Below, piece after piece: positions 16,841 to 25,673 of a DNA stretch of 64,000 nt. Made by a program: the position numbers and the translations under genes. Under the pieces are notes generated by a model that had not been told where the DNA came from, did not search any database, and saw nothing but the letters and a program-made list of their open reading frames with translations. Numbering within the stretch: the stretch's first letter is position 1; every line of letters starts with the position of its first letter. Origin of the DNA: Burkholderia sp. OK233 (GTDB taxonomy: Bacteria > Pseudomonadota > Gammaproteobacteria > Burkholderiales > Burkholderiaceae); NCBI RefSeq assembly GCF_900230185.1, contig NZ_OCSR01000002.1, positions 496,001 to 560,000 of the forward strand, given 5' to 3'.

Positions 16841-18511
16841 ATGGCCATTATTCGGGGCGATTCCAGGTTTAGACTCTTCCTGCACACCGGGCTTGTGGCA
16901 TTGGCTTACTACGCAGGCGCAAAAGTAGGACTTGCTTATGCGATAGTGGGCGGCGCAGTGTCTCTGGTGTGGCCCTCCAGCGGCATCGCCCTTGTTGCAC
17001 TGCTCGCTCTGGGCTTCGAAGTTGCCCCCGGAATCGTCATTGGCTCCTTCCTGGCCAACGTGTCGGTGGGCGTGCCCTTGCCAGTGGCCGCTGTGATTAG
17101 TGTTGGCGCGATAGTTGCAGCCTTGACGGCAGCAATACTGTTGAACCGCGTAGCCCGATTCCAGATCACCCTCGACCGCATCAAGGACGTGTTAGCCCTC
17201 ATTGCCCTGGCTGCGGTGCTCAGCACGGCAGTGAGTGCGCTGATTGGTGCGACCGCCGTATTCGGAGGGGGCTTGATGCCGGCCGCCGAGTACGGCGCAG
17301 CCTTTCTGAAATGGTGGCTCGGTGACATGATGGGCGTGCTGGTGGTGGCTCCGCCCCTGCTCAGCTTGCTCGCGTATCCGAACCCCGTCCGCTCGGCGGA
17401 GCAGGCCGTGGAGGCGTGCGGACTGACCATTGCAACGTTCTGGGTGAGCTACCTCATCTTCGGCGCCCCCCAACTTGCCGGACACGGCTACTATCCCGCG
17501 GCCCTGGCGATCTTTCCGTTCATTATCTGGGCGGCTCTGCGCTTCGATCACCTGGGCACCAGTCTCGCGACCTTGATGGTCTCAGTCGTGGCCATCTGGG
17601 GTACCACGCACGGCACGGGCCCCTTCGCCGCCAACTCTCCGGTGGATAGCCTCGTGAGGTGGTGCACCTTCGCGAACGTCGTGGCGGTAACCGGACTGCT
17701 GCTGGTGGCGGCACGTGCTCAGGAGCAGCGCGTCCATAGCCTGCTGCGGGCCTCCTACATCGAATTGGAACGACGCGTTCAGGAGCGAACCAAAGACCTG
17801 GAGAAGACAAACAGTGAACTAAAGGAGGAGATCGCACAACGCCGTCTGTTGGAAGAAGAACTGATCCAGATCGGCGATCAGCAGCAAAGACTCTTCGGCC
17901 GGGAACTGCATGACGGACTTGGGCAACACCTGACCAGCCTGGGTCTGTACTGCGCCGCCTTGAATCAGAAACTGCATACGCAGGGCCACCCAGCCGCCGC
18001 CGACACCGCTACCATCGTCGGGTTGGTGAAGCAGTCGTCCTTGATGACCCGCAGGATTGCCCATGGCCTGGACCCGGTCGCCATTGAATATGGCGGCCTT
18101 GCGGCCGCACTGCATGGGCTGGCGGAAACGGCTCGCACGCTGAATGGCATAGACTGCATTCTGCGGATCAAGCCAGATGTAGACTTACTGGATCCGCCTA
18201 CTCAGATCAACCTGTATCGTGCGGCACAGGAAGCAGTCAACAACGCGCTGAAATATAGTGAAGGCCGCCACATCTGGATCGACTTTGAGCGCGTAGGCAG
18301 TGTGCAGACGCTTTCAATCAGTGACGACGGAGTGGGCGTCGGTCCGGAGCAAATGGAGCGTGCCTCAGGACTGGGACTCCAAAACCTGCGTCACCGGGCG
18401 AGTCTTCTGGGCGGCTCTTGCACGGTGGCCCGCAATGCTTTGGGTGGCACCACGGTCGCCATCAGCTATCCGATACCGGAGCGCCCGGACCATGCACGGG
18501 AACTCGTCTAG
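16841..18511 (+). CDS. MASE1-domain sensor histidine kinase
   Basis: A 556-residue membrane sensor kinase. An N-terminal MASE1-like domain of about eight helices covers residues 10-290 and includes SLVWPSSGIALVALLALG and WWLGDMMGVLVVAPPLL. A coiled coil follows at about 300-345. The HisKA_3 dimerisation helix carries the phospho-accepting His near 356 in RELHDGLGQHLTSLG. A HATPase domain follows with AAQEAVNNALKYS, SDDGVGVG and GLGLQNLRHRA. I prefer the ATG at 16841 to an upstream TTG because of the GGGGG about 13 nt before it. It overlaps the response regulator gene by 20 nt, so the two are translationally linked. The signal is unknown. Confidence 0.88.
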   Translation: MAIIRGDSRFRLFLHTGLVALAYYAGAKVGLAYAIVGGAVSLVWPSSGIALVALLALGFEVAPGIVIGSFLANVSVGVPLPVAAVISVGAIVAALTAAILLNRVARFQITLDRIKDVLALIALAAVLSTAVSALIGATAVFGGGLMPAAEYGAAFLKWWLGDMMGVLVVAPPLLSLLAYPNPVRSAEQAVEACGLTIATFWVSYLIFGAPQLAGHGYYPAALAIFPFIIWAALRFDHLGTSLATLMVSVVAIWGTTHGTGPFAANSPVDSLVRWCTFANVVAVTGLLLVAARAQEQRVHSLLRASYIELERRVQERTKDLEKTNSELKEEIAQRRLLEEELIQIGDQQQRLFGRELHDGLGQHLTSLGLYCAALNQKLHTQGHPAAADTATIVGLVKQSSLMTRRIAHGLDPVAIEYGGLAAALHGLAETARTLNGIDCILRIKPDVDLLDPPTQINLYRAAQEAVNNALKYSEGRHIWIDFERVGSVQTLSISDDGVGVGPEQMERASGLGLQNLRHRASLLGGSCTVARNALGGTTVAISYPIPERPDHARELV

Positions 18512-19157
18512 CCCAGGCCACGCGACCCAAATCCTGATCGTGGATGACCACCCCATCATCCGGGAGGGGATGACGCACTTGCTGAATCTGCAAGAGGATC
18601 TGCACGTCTGCTGTGCGGCCGGCAGCGCCGAAGAAGCCCTGGCGACAATGGCCTGCCAGCCCGACATGGCCATTGTGGACATCAGTCTGCAATCGGACTC
18701 TGGCCTGGATCTTGTCAAGACCCTCCGTCATCGCTACCCAAATTTGGCAATCCTCGTTCTCAGCATGCACGACGAAAGCCTGTTTGCCGAACGCGCACTA
18801 CGAGCCGGGGCAAACGGATATCTGATGAAACTCGAGGCCACAGACCATGTCGTGAGCGCCATCCGCCAAGTGCTGGCAGGAAATATTTATTTGAGCGCCG
18901 CCATGCATGAAAAGCTGGCGCGAGCCCTTGCGGGTCCCAAAAAAGTGCCGGCGGGCCCAATTGCGAGCCTTTCGGAACGGGAATTCCAAGTCCTGCATCT
19001 GATCGGACTAGGCTTCAGTACCCGGGAAATCGCCGGGAAACTGAATCGGAGCGTCAAGACCATCGAGGCACACCGGGCCAACATGAAAGAAAAGTTGAAT
19101 ATCCGTAGTGGCAACGAGCTGATGCGTTTCGCAATTCAGTGGATCGAGAGCCAATAA
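18492..19157 (+). CDS. NarL/FixJ-type response regulator
   Basis: A 221-residue two-domain regulator. The receiver domain begins QILIVDDHPIIREG, with the phospho-acceptor Asp near residue 63 in AIVDISLQSD and a conserved Lys in YLMKLEA. The LuxR-type helix-turn-helix runs from LSEREFQVLHLIGLGFSTRE to VKTIEAHRANMKEKL. Its start codon lies inside the kinase gene, so it is the cognate partner. The downstream genes (DUF4148 protein, CidA/LrgB pair) are on the same strand and are possible targets, though nothing in the sequence proves it. Confidence 0.9.
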   Translation: MHGNSSSPGHATQILIVDDHPIIREGMTHLLNLQEDLHVCCAAGSAEEALATMACQPDMAIVDISLQSDSGLDLVKTLRHRYPNLAILVLSMHDESLFAERALRAGANGYLMKLEATDHVVSAIRQVLAGNIYLSAAMHEKLARALAGPKKVPAGPIASLSEREFQVLHLIGLGFSTREIAGKLNRSVKTIEAHRANMKEKLNIRSGNELMRFAIQWIESQ

Positions 19158-19559
19158 AGCGTAGCCCAGTCACTGAATAAGGCAATCCCCTAGCCTCGTT
19201 TAGGAAAAGTGCCTTATTCATGCGCATGCGGTCAGCGCATACAGTGCAGTGGTACCTGCCGGCATGCCACAACCCGTGAACCGGGTGGGCAAGCGAGACC
19301 CGCAGCTCCACGAGGATCGCCGCCTGGTTGCAGGTGATGAAAATAGATCCAGGCTGGATGCCCCGGTCCTACCCCGGAGCGGTCGCGATACAAAGAACGG
19401 AAGTAACTCGGGAATAAAGGAAGTTCTGCCCGAGTATTGCAAGAGCGTGCCGAGTCCTTGCGAAAACCTTTGATGCTTTTCGAAGCGGCACGAAATCCCG
19501 GCGCAGACTGCGTGATTCGATTGGCGTCGGGCATGTCATGCACCATGCTGGAGAATATG
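19158..19559. other. Intergenic, 402 bp, with two stem-loops
   Basis: The stretch contains a long perfect 11-bp inverted repeat (19174-19184 with 19210-19220) starting 17 bp after the response regulator stop, and a second 7-bp inverted repeat (ACTCGGG at 19406-19412, CCCGAGT at 19429-19435). No gene is supported. The second half must contain the promoter for the DUF4148 gene. Confidence 0.5.
19174..19220 (+). terminator. Long stem-loop after the response regulator
   Basis: TGAATAAGGCA and TGCCTTATTCA pair perfectly over 11 bp, with an inner CCTA/TAGG pair extending the stem. No T-run follows, so it may be a factor-dependent end, an mRNA 3' stabiliser or a protein-binding site rather than a classical terminator. 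Confidence 0.4.
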
Positions 19560-19823
19560 ATGAAAGCTCTGACTTTGATCCCTATTGCCGCATTGACGTT
19601 GTGCACCACGCTCGCCTATGCGGCTGACAACACCGACACATCCAGGACGGCCACCGACAGCAACGCGGCTATGACGTCGGACGCAGTCGGTGGTACGTCC
19701 ATGGGCAGTAGCGATAGCGGTGCCCTCCATGGCAAGACTCGCGCGGAGGTCAAACAGGAATTGCAGCGCGCCCAGCAGGACGGCACGCTGGATCGCTTGA
19801 ACGCGCTCTACGGCGGGCAGTGA
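19560..19823 (+). CDS. DUF4148 small exported protein
   Basis: An 87-residue protein with a signal peptide (MKALTLIPIAALTLCTTLAY, cleavage at AYA-A), a Ser/Thr-rich linker and a C-terminal segment KTRAEVKQELQRAQQDGTLD, then RLNALYGG. That segment is the signature of the Burkholderiales-specific DUF4148 family, whose function is not established. Two adjacent ATGs (19557, 19560) are possible; GGAGA is better spaced for the second. It lies alone between the two-component pair and the CidA-like gene. Confidence 0.82.
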   Translation: MKALTLIPIAALTLCTTLAYAADNTDTSRTATDSNAAMTSDAVGGTSMGSSDSGALHGKTRAEVKQELQRAQQDGTLDRLNALYGGQ

Positions 19824-19972
19824 GCAGATGCACGGGATGCCCGACGCTTTTTGCCCGCCGCAATGATGATTGTTGCCAACGGGTGAACAAGTTCTGGCAT
19901 GACGGTTTTCACCCACTTTGTCGTGCTTCGCTGGTGGCTCAACGTGTGCGCGTGCGAATCGAAGGTGACCCG

Positions 19973-20422
19973 ATGATCAAGACGTTCACTGTCCTTCTCG
20001 CCTACCAGTGCCTTGGCGAATTAATAGCCTACGCCGGGAACCTGCCGATTCCCGGCGCGGTTATAGGGATGATCCTCCTGTTAGCCTCCCTGAGTCTCCG
20101 TCCCGGCCTTTCATCCGCCATTGAAAGCGACTCTCTTGCCCTGCTTAGGTTTCTGCCTCTTCTGTTTGTTCCAGCAGGAGTCGGCATCATGGTCTTTGCG
20201 GGCCGCGTGGCTCATGACCTGCTCCCGATAGCCGTGTCCGTTGTTGTGTGTACGGCGCTAACAATCGTCGTTACCGCGCTTGTCGGCCAAGGTTTGTGCG
20301 CTTTATGGCCTCCGCGCACTGCACCGCTTGCCCCGCTGACAACACCGTTTGCATCGCCGCTCCATGCCGACGGAAATACAGCGCCTGCGGCTGCCGACAT
20401 TGCGAAGGTTGACACACCGTGA
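19973..20422 (+). CDS. CidA/LrgA-family membrane protein
   Basis: A 149-residue protein with four hydrophobic helices and the family motif NLPIPGAVIGMILLL near residue 23, followed by LRFLPLLFVPAGVGIM. CidA/LrgA proteins are small membrane proteins linked to control of murein hydrolase export, lysis or metabolite transport. The start at 19973 has GGTG upstream. The C-terminal tail beyond residue 115 is Ala/Pro-rich and unusual. The GTG start of the LrgB-like gene overlaps its stop by 4 nt, a standard coupled pair. Confidence 0.87.
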   Translation: MIKTFTVLLAYQCLGELIAYAGNLPIPGAVIGMILLLASLSLRPGLSSAIESDSLALLRFLPLLFVPAGVGIMVFAGRVAHDLLPIAVSVVVCTALTIVVTALVGQGLCALWPPRTAPLAPLTTPFASPLHADGNTAPAAADIAKVDTP

Positions 20423-21153
20423 ACGGTCATCAGAACATCGCGTCCGCGTGGGGATTTCTCGGAACGACGCCGCTTCTTTGGCTGACCCTCACGTTCCTCG
20501 CGTACGCAATCGCGCAGGTCGTGCACGGTTCGCTAGGAAAAAGTGCGCTCGCGAATCCAGTGTTAATCGCAGTAGCGCTTTTGATACTTGCCTTGCGTGA
20601 ATCGAACACTTCGTATGTCACCTACATGCAAAGCGCCCAGCCCATTCAATTTTTGCTCGGACCGGCAATCGTCGCGCTCGCTATACCGATGCACCGGCAA
20701 TTGCCTAAATTGCGCCGGCTAGCCCCACAGTTGGCGGGCGCACTTGTGGCGGGGTGTGCGACGGGGATATCATCGGCCATCTTGATCCCAAGGCTTCTGG
20801 GAGCCACGGGTCAAATACTTGCCACGATTGCTCCGAAGAGCGTTACGGCAGGAATTGCTATTCGCATTTCCGAGAAAATCGGCGGGTTGCCGTCACTGAC
20901 GGCCGTCCTTGTGATCATGACCGGCATCACTGGCGCGGTGATTGGCGGCGGCCTTTTGAAGTTGATTCACGTGTCGAGGCATGACCTGAGTGGCTTCGCA
21001 CTGGGTGTCGCGTCCCATGGAATCGGCACTGCTCGTGCGTTGCAGATGAGTGAAGAAGCCGGCGCATTTGCAGGCCTCGGGATGGGCCTGAACGGCATTC
21101 TGACGTCCTTTATCCTGCCAATTATTTATCCAATCCTGAGCAGTCTTTCCTGA
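20419..21153 (+). CDS. LrgB/CidB-family membrane protein
   Basis: A 244-residue polytopic protein of the LrgB family, starting at GTG in a GTGA overlap with the CidA-like gene. Conserved stretches are FLLGPAIVALAIPMHRQ near residue 78, ATIAPKSVTAGIAI and the C-terminal SHGIGTARALQ. Related plant and bacterial proteins move glycolate/glycerate or pyruvate-like acids, and staphylococcal forms affect lysis. Which role applies here is unknown. No LysR (CidR-like) regulator sits next to the pair, unlike many such loci. Confidence 0.88.
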   Translation: MNGHQNIASAWGFLGTTPLLWLTLTFLAYAIAQVVHGSLGKSALANPVLIAVALLILALRESNTSYVTYMQSAQPIQFLLGPAIVALAIPMHRQLPKLRRLAPQLAGALVAGCATGISSAILIPRLLGATGQILATIAPKSVTAGIAIRISEKIGGLPSLTAVLVIMTGITGAVIGGGLLKLIHVSRHDLSGFALGVASHGIGTARALQMSEEAGAFAGLGMGLNGILTSFILPIIYPILSSLS

Positions 21154-21314
21154 CGCGACAGACCCACCTCTCTGCTCTATTGGCAACACTCCGTCTGCTT
21201 GCGCAGTCTTGGTGTGTTGCATCAACCGGTTGAATCCGCACATCGAAGCGGACGTTCAAATCTATCGAAATCCGCTACGACAAGCACACATACGCCTCAC
21301 TGTCGCACCCAATG

Positions 21315-22967
21315 CTATCTGGCGTCGTGCTGCAAATATTTGTGGGCGAACGCGATCGCCATGCTGCCTTCGCCGACCGCTGAAGCGACGCGCTTCACCG
21401 GGCTCAATCTCACATCCCCACAGGCAAACACGCCAGGAACACTCGATTCGAGGAGATAGGGATCCCGGCTATGGGACCAGCGTCCCGCCTTGACGACGTC
21501 GTCGCCGGTGAGAACATATCCACGCGCATCGCGTGCGATTTCCTCCGGCAACCACTCCGTCTCCGCATCGGCGCCAATGAACACGAACAATGCACCACAG
21601 TCGTGTCGACGCACCTCTGCGCTCAACCCATCGCGTACGTCGATCGCTGTCAGATGGGTATCGCCGTGCGCACCGACTACTTCCGATCGCAGTTGCACCC
21701 CTACGTTTGACTTCCCACGAAGCTGCTCGACGAGATAGCGAGACATGCTCTTCTCCAGCGAATCGCCTCGCAGGACAAGCGTAACCATGCGCGCATGATT
21801 GGCAAAGTACAACGCTGCCTGGCCGGCCGAGTTTCCACCACCGATCAGATAGACGTCGAGGCCGTGAGTAGCGTTCGCTTCGCTGCGCGCCGCTCCGTAG
21901 TAAATGCCTTTACCGATAAACCGGTCGAAGCCGTCGATCGCGAGGCGGCGCCACGTGACGCCAGTCGCGAGAATGATCGTTCGCGCCCGGATGACGCCAC
22001 CTCCGTCGAGTTGAACGCTACGGCCGGCGACATCGATTCGAGCAACAGACCGTGTCACCAGAATCTCTGCACCGAGCCGCCTTGCCTGCTGCAGTGCACG
22101 GCTCGCCAGTTCGTCTCCCGACACGCCGTTGGGGAAGCCGAGGTAATTCTCAATCCGCGAGGAGGTCCCGGCCTGCCCGCCTGGCGCTTCGCGCTCCAGC
22201 ACCACAGTACGCAAGCCTTCCGACGCACCGTACACTGCCGCAGCGAGACCGGCCGGCCCGCCACCAATGATCATCGTGTCGTATTCGGCGAGGCGAGGCT
22301 GTGTCTGCAGACCCAGCAACTCCGCAAGCTCTCGTGTCGTAGGTCGGCTCAGCACCGTCCCGTCGACCAGTCGCAATGCCGGGCAATCCTGCTCTGGCGG
22401 ACAGGTTCCAGGCCAGCGCGCCGTCACTTCGGGCGCATCCGGTGTCATCCAGTCGTAGCTGATCTGGTTGCGGGCGAGGAACTGGCGCAACGCGGTACAA
22501 GCGGTGTCCCAGCGACTTCCAATCATGGTCACGCGGGCCTTGGGCGGCTCGGCGGAGAGGCCCTGCAGTCCGCCAATGCGCTCGCGGGCGAGGGCGCCCA
22601 TCTTGAACGCAATTTCCGGCGACGCCGCAGCAAGTACGTAGTAACGCTGGGCGTCGACGCGCATGACACGCGACGGCTCCGCGGCCCGATAGGCACCAGG
22701 AAACGGCGAGCTCAGCGCGAGCGGCACTTCACCAAAGATGGTTCCGGGCAGACGCCAGCCCAGCGTGCGCTCGATACCGTCGAACGTCTTGATGACTTCC
22801 AGCTTGCCGGACACAACGGCGTACAGTGCGCGCTCTCCACCTTCATGGACCGCGAACTCACCCGCGCACAGATGGAGGTCTGCGCACGTGCCCGCGAGAT
22901 GTTCCAGTTCGTCGTCAGGGAGTGTTGAAAACAGTGGAATCGCCCGGATGTCGTCGATTGTCAGCAT
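21315..22967 (-). CDS. Cyclic-nucleotide-domain / thioredoxin-reductase-like flavoprotein
   Basis: A 550-residue three-part protein. Residues about 10-125 form a cNMP-binding-like domain (GTIFGEVPLAL at the phosphate-binding cassette position). Residues 140-230 form a glutaredoxin-like spacer. From 235 on it is a TrxB-like FAD/NAD(P) module with IIGGGPAGLAAAVYGASEG, GQAGTSSRIENYLGFP, LIGGGNSAGQAALYFA and VFACGDVR. The active-site CxxC of thioredoxin reductase is absent: the corresponding stretch reads GIYYGAARSEA. It is therefore not a standard thioredoxin reductase. A paralogue lies at 36228-37988. The start is the ATG at 22967, with a TTG at 22979 as alternative. Confidence 0.85.
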   Translation of the reverse strand: MLTIDDIRAIPLFSTLPDDELEHLAGTCADLHLCAGEFAVHEGGERALYAVVSGKLEVIKTFDGIERTLGWRLPGTIFGEVPLALSSPFPGAYRAAEPSRVMRVDAQRYYVLAAASPEIAFKMGALARERIGGLQGLSAEPPKARVTMIGSRWDTACTALRQFLARNQISYDWMTPDAPEVTARWPGTCPPEQDCPALRLVDGTVLSRPTTRELAELLGLQTQPRLAEYDTMIIGGGPAGLAAAVYGASEGLRTVVLEREAPGGQAGTSSRIENYLGFPNGVSGDELASRALQQARRLGAEILVTRSVARIDVAGRSVQLDGGGVIRARTIILATGVTWRRLAIDGFDRFIGKGIYYGAARSEANATHGLDVYLIGGGNSAGQAALYFANHARMVTLVLRGDSLEKSMSRYLVEQLRGKSNVGVQLRSEVVGAHGDTHLTAIDVRDGLSAEVRRHDCGALFVFIGADAETEWLPEEIARDARGYVLTGDDVVKAGRWSHSRDPYLLESSVPGVFACGDVRLSPVKRVASAVGEGSMAIAFAHKYLQHDAR

Positions 22968-23411
22968 GGCTTCGTCCAAACAGGCGATTGAGGTGAAGCT
23001 CGGTCCACTTGGTTTCGCGTCGCCCGCCTGGCCAAAAGAACATGCGCACGCATACCACAGCTGCGCGATAGACAGCAGGCAGACCAGGCCAGTATATGAC
23101 TTTCGGATGCGAATGTTTATTCGCTGGAGCCAGTTCCCGGGTCTAAGCGCGGCGGACGCAGACGTTCAAAGTGCGCAGTGAGAGGCGCACGGCTTTATGC
23201 CGCGACCTTGATGAATTTCAGCGTTCGTGCGCCCTCAACCCGTCGTTGGCACTTCGCGAAAGCGGATGTCCTTTAGCCGACGGGTGGCAAAACGATATCT
23301 TGTAGATCCCATCTAACAAGATCAAGATTGTAATGACCGAGGACTCTCACGCTTCGGTTCAGGATTCAGGCGTTTGACCGGTTCGATGTGAATAAATCAG
23401 GGAGAACCCCT
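22968..23411. other. Intergenic upstream of the liv-type operon, 444 bp
   Basis: No gene is supported. The notable element is a 26-bp hyphenated palindrome at 23297-23322, about 90 bp before the binding-protein start codon. The remainder should hold promoters for the divergent flavoprotein gene and for the ABC operon. Confidence 0.5.
23297..23322. promoter_or_regulatory. Palindromic operator candidate of the ABC operon
   Basis: ATCTTGT (23297-23303) and ACAAGAT (23316-23322) are perfect complements. Inside them AGAT and ATCT flank CCC, giving a nearly continuous symmetric site. The position upstream of the first structural gene suits a repressor site such as a GntR- or TetR-type operator. 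No regulator gene is adjacent. Confidence 0.45.
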
Positions 23412-24674
23412 ATGAAAACTCCGGGACATATTCGCGCCGTTAGTCGTCGCACGGTGCTCAAGGGGGCCGCTGCTGCCGCAGCGTTGCAGCTCGCCTCGCC
23501 CTTCATCATCAAGGCACGCGGCGAGACGCCGCTGCGCATCGGCATGGTCGATCCGTTGACCGGCGCTTATGCTGCAGTTGCACAGAATGAAGTGATGGGC
23601 GCCAGGCTCGCCGTGCAGCAGGTCAATGCCAACGGTGGCATTCTCGGGCGTCCCATAGAACTGCTGGTAGAAGACTCGGCGAACGACGTCGGCACCGGCG
23701 TGCAGAAGGCGCGCAAGCTGATCGATCGAGATCAGGTCACGTTCCTGATCGGGGATGTGAATTCAGGCGTCGCTCAGGCAATCGCCCAGGTCACCAACGA
23801 GAAGAAGGTGTTGCACATCGTCTCGGGCGGCCACACCGACACGATCACAGGCAGCGATTGCAAGTGGAACGTGTTTCGCGTCTGCAATACGACAAGCATG
23901 GAGGCCAACGCAGTCGCCGACCTCCTCTTCACCAAGTACGGCAAGAAGTGGCATTTCATCACGCCGGACTACGCCTTCGGCCATACGCTGCAGAAGGCCG
24001 CGCTGGCGGACTTGCAAAAGCTCGGCGGCACGATGACCGGCAACGAGCTCACGCCGCTCGGCACGACCGATTTCTCTGCATACCTGATCAAGGCGCGCGC
24101 GGCCAACCCCGATGTTCTGCTGGTGCTGCCGCAAGGTTCCGACATGGTCAACTGCCTGAAGCAGATCGCGCAGTTCGGCATCGGCAAGCAGATCCACGTT
24201 GCCGGGCTTCAGCAGGAGCTCGAATCGCTCGAGGCCATGCCGCCGGAGGCACGCGTCGGCATCTGGATGTTCGAATGGTACTGGAAGCAACCGGGTGTCC
24301 CAGGCGTCGATAAGTTCGTCGCCGACATCCGCAAAGTGAACAACGGCAAAGTCCCCACCGCACGCCACTGGTTCGGCTACACGTCGGTTCATACGCTCGC
24401 CGCGGTTGCCAACAAGGAAAAGAGCCTCGATGCGAAAAAACTCGCCGAGGCGCTCGGCGGGTTCGAACTCGCGGACAACGTCAAGCTGCAGCCCAACAAG
24501 TGCTACTACCGCCAGGGAGACCACCAGCTGATGACCTCGTCGTTCGTCGGCGAAGCGCTGTCTCAGCCGGCGGGCGACCCGGAGGATCTGTTCCGTGTCG
24601 ATCGCGTGGTCGCCGGCGACAAGACCGCGCCGCCCGAAGCCGCGACCGGCTGCAAGCTGCAGTGGCCGGCCTGA
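23412..24674 (+). CDS. ABC transporter substrate-binding protein, branched-chain amino acid/amide type
   Basis: A 420-residue periplasmic binding protein with a twin-arginine-like signal (SRRTVLKGAAAAAALQLASP). The mature N-terminus LRIGMVDPLTGAYAAVAQNE and NANGGILGRPIELLVEDSAN are the classic type-1 periplasmic-binding fold of Leu/Ile/Val and amide-binding proteins. I start at the ATG at 23412, with GGGAGA upstream, giving a signal peptide; an upstream GTG at 23388 is less likely. It leads the operon with two permeases and two ATPases. The true ligand is unknown; amides, urea-like compounds or aromatic acids are all known for relatives. Confidence 0.87.
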   Translation: MKTPGHIRAVSRRTVLKGAAAAAALQLASPFIIKARGETPLRIGMVDPLTGAYAAVAQNEVMGARLAVQQVNANGGILGRPIELLVEDSANDVGTGVQKARKLIDRDQVTFLIGDVNSGVAQAIAQVTNEKKVLHIVSGGHTDTITGSDCKWNVFRVCNTTSMEANAVADLLFTKYGKKWHFITPDYAFGHTLQKAALADLQKLGGTMTGNELTPLGTTDFSAYLIKARAANPDVLLVLPQGSDMVNCLKQIAQFGIGKQIHVAGLQQELESLEAMPPEARVGIWMFEWYWKQPGVPGVDKFVADIRKVNNGKVPTARHWFGYTSVHTLAAVANKEKSLDAKKLAEALGGFELADNVKLQPNKCYYRQGDHQLMTSSFVGEALSQPAGDPEDLFRVDRVVAGDKTAPPEAATGCKLQWPA

Positions 24675-24717
24675 TCCCGAAGACAATGTCCGCACAGTAG
24701 TGCCGGAAGGCGTTCCC

Positions 24718-24807
24718 ATGACCCCGACACGCGTGCGAGGCAACACAGCGGCCAGGGCTGCCCGATGCGGCCCATGCACGGGTTGCATCAGGGGATGCGC
24801 GCGATGA
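24718..24807 (+). CDS. 29-codon mini-ORF coupled to livH
   Basis: An ATG at 24718 with a strong GGAAGG ribosome site opens a 29-residue ORF (MTPTRVRGNTAARAARCGPC, then TGCIRGCAR). Its TGA at 24805-24807 overlaps the ATG of the permease gene at 24804. The peptide has four cysteines in its last twelve residues (C-x2-C-x2-C-x3-C). A translational-coupling leader is the simplest reading; a functional Cys-rich micropeptide is possible. No homology is known to me. Confidence 0.4.
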   Translation: MTPTRVRGNTAARAARCGPCTGCIRGCAR

Positions 24808-25673
24808 CTCAACTACTCCTTTTCAACGTCACCAACGGGCTGATCATCGGTGCGTTTTACGTGTTGATGGCGCTTGGCCTGTCGCTCATTCTCAACCTGA
24901 GTAACGTGATCAACTTTGCCCATGGCGGCTTTCTCGTGATCGGCGGTTACATTGCCTATACGATCACGCCGTATGTCGGGTTTTGGGGTGCCTTGCTGAT
25001 CGCGCCGATATGCACGGCCGTCATCGGTCTCGCCGTCGAGCGGGTACTCATCCGGCGGGTCTACGGGCGCGACCCGCTCTACAGCCTGCTGCTGACGTTC
25101 GGCCTCGCCTTCATGATCGAAGACGGCACCCGCTTCATCTGGGGTGCGCAGGGCAAGCCCGTGACCATTCCGCCCGTGCTCGCCCGGCCCTTGAGCAACG
25201 AGCTCTTCTTCATCACCGGCTACCGCCTGTTCATGGTCTGTACCGTGACCATCGCAGTTGCACTGCTCTTCATCCTGTTGCGCTACAGCCGGCTCGGCAT
25301 ACGCATCCGCGCCGGCACGCTCGACCTCGAGACCGTCGCGGCGCTCGGCATCAACGTGGGCAGGCTGCGCGCGCTCAATTTCGCCGTCGGCATCTATCTC
25401 GCCGGTCTGAGCGGCGTGCTCGCCGCGGGCCAGCTCGGGCTGGAGCCGACCATGGGAACCGGCCTCCTGATGCCGAGCTTCATCGCTATCATCGTCGGCG
25501 GGGTGGGCAGCCTCACCGGCACGCTGCTCGGCGGCTTGCTGATCGGCGTCGCTTCAGGCATCACCGCCGTGTTCCTCCCCGCGGCGAGCGAGGCCATCAT
25601 GTACGTGCTGATGGCCGTGGTCTTGCTGATCCGCCCGCGCGGCCTGCTCGGCGAAGAAGGCATGATGACATGA
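24804..25673 (+). CDS. livH: Branched-chain amino acid-type ABC permease (LivH)
   Basis: A 289-residue permease with about eight helices. The N-terminus FNVTNGLIIGAFYVLMALGL and LSNVINFAHGGFLVIGGY are the LivH signature, and the C-terminal ABC-interaction region reads GGVGSLTGTLLGGLLIGVA. I start at the ATG at 24804, inside the stop of the upstream mini-ORF, rather than at the ATG at 24765, which has no good ribosome site. It overlaps livM by 4 nt (ATGA). It forms the membrane channel with LivM. Confidence 0.9.
   Translation: MTQLLLFNVTNGLIIGAFYVLMALGLSLILNLSNVINFAHGGFLVIGGYIAYTITPYVGFWGALLIAPICTAVIGLAVERVLIRRVYGRDPLYSLLLTFGLAFMIEDGTRFIWGAQGKPVTIPPVLARPLSNELFFITGYRLFMVCTVTIAVALLFILLRYSRLGIRIRAGTLDLETVAALGINVGRLRALNFAVGIYLAGLSGVLAAGQLGLEPTMGTGLLMPSFIAIIVGGVGSLTGTLLGGLLIGVASGITAVFLPAASEAIMYVLMAVVLLIRPRGLLGEEGMMT

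Noticed and set aside
19232-19609. Minus-strand frames between the response regulator and DUF4148 genes
   Set aside because: Cys/Arg-rich, no start signals, and they overlap the DUF4148 signal peptide region.
21182-21221. GCAACAC/GTGTTGC inverted repeat between LrgB and the flavoprotein gene as a terminator
   Set aside because: The loop is too long and there is no T-run; not enough to call.
21795-22928. 377-codon plus-strand frame
   Set aside because: Antisense shadow of the cNMP/TrxB-like gene, which has unmistakable FAD motifs.
23763-24812. 349-codon minus-strand frame over the binding protein
   Set aside because: Antisense shadow with His/Arg-rich composition; the plus-strand gene is a clear ABC binding protein.
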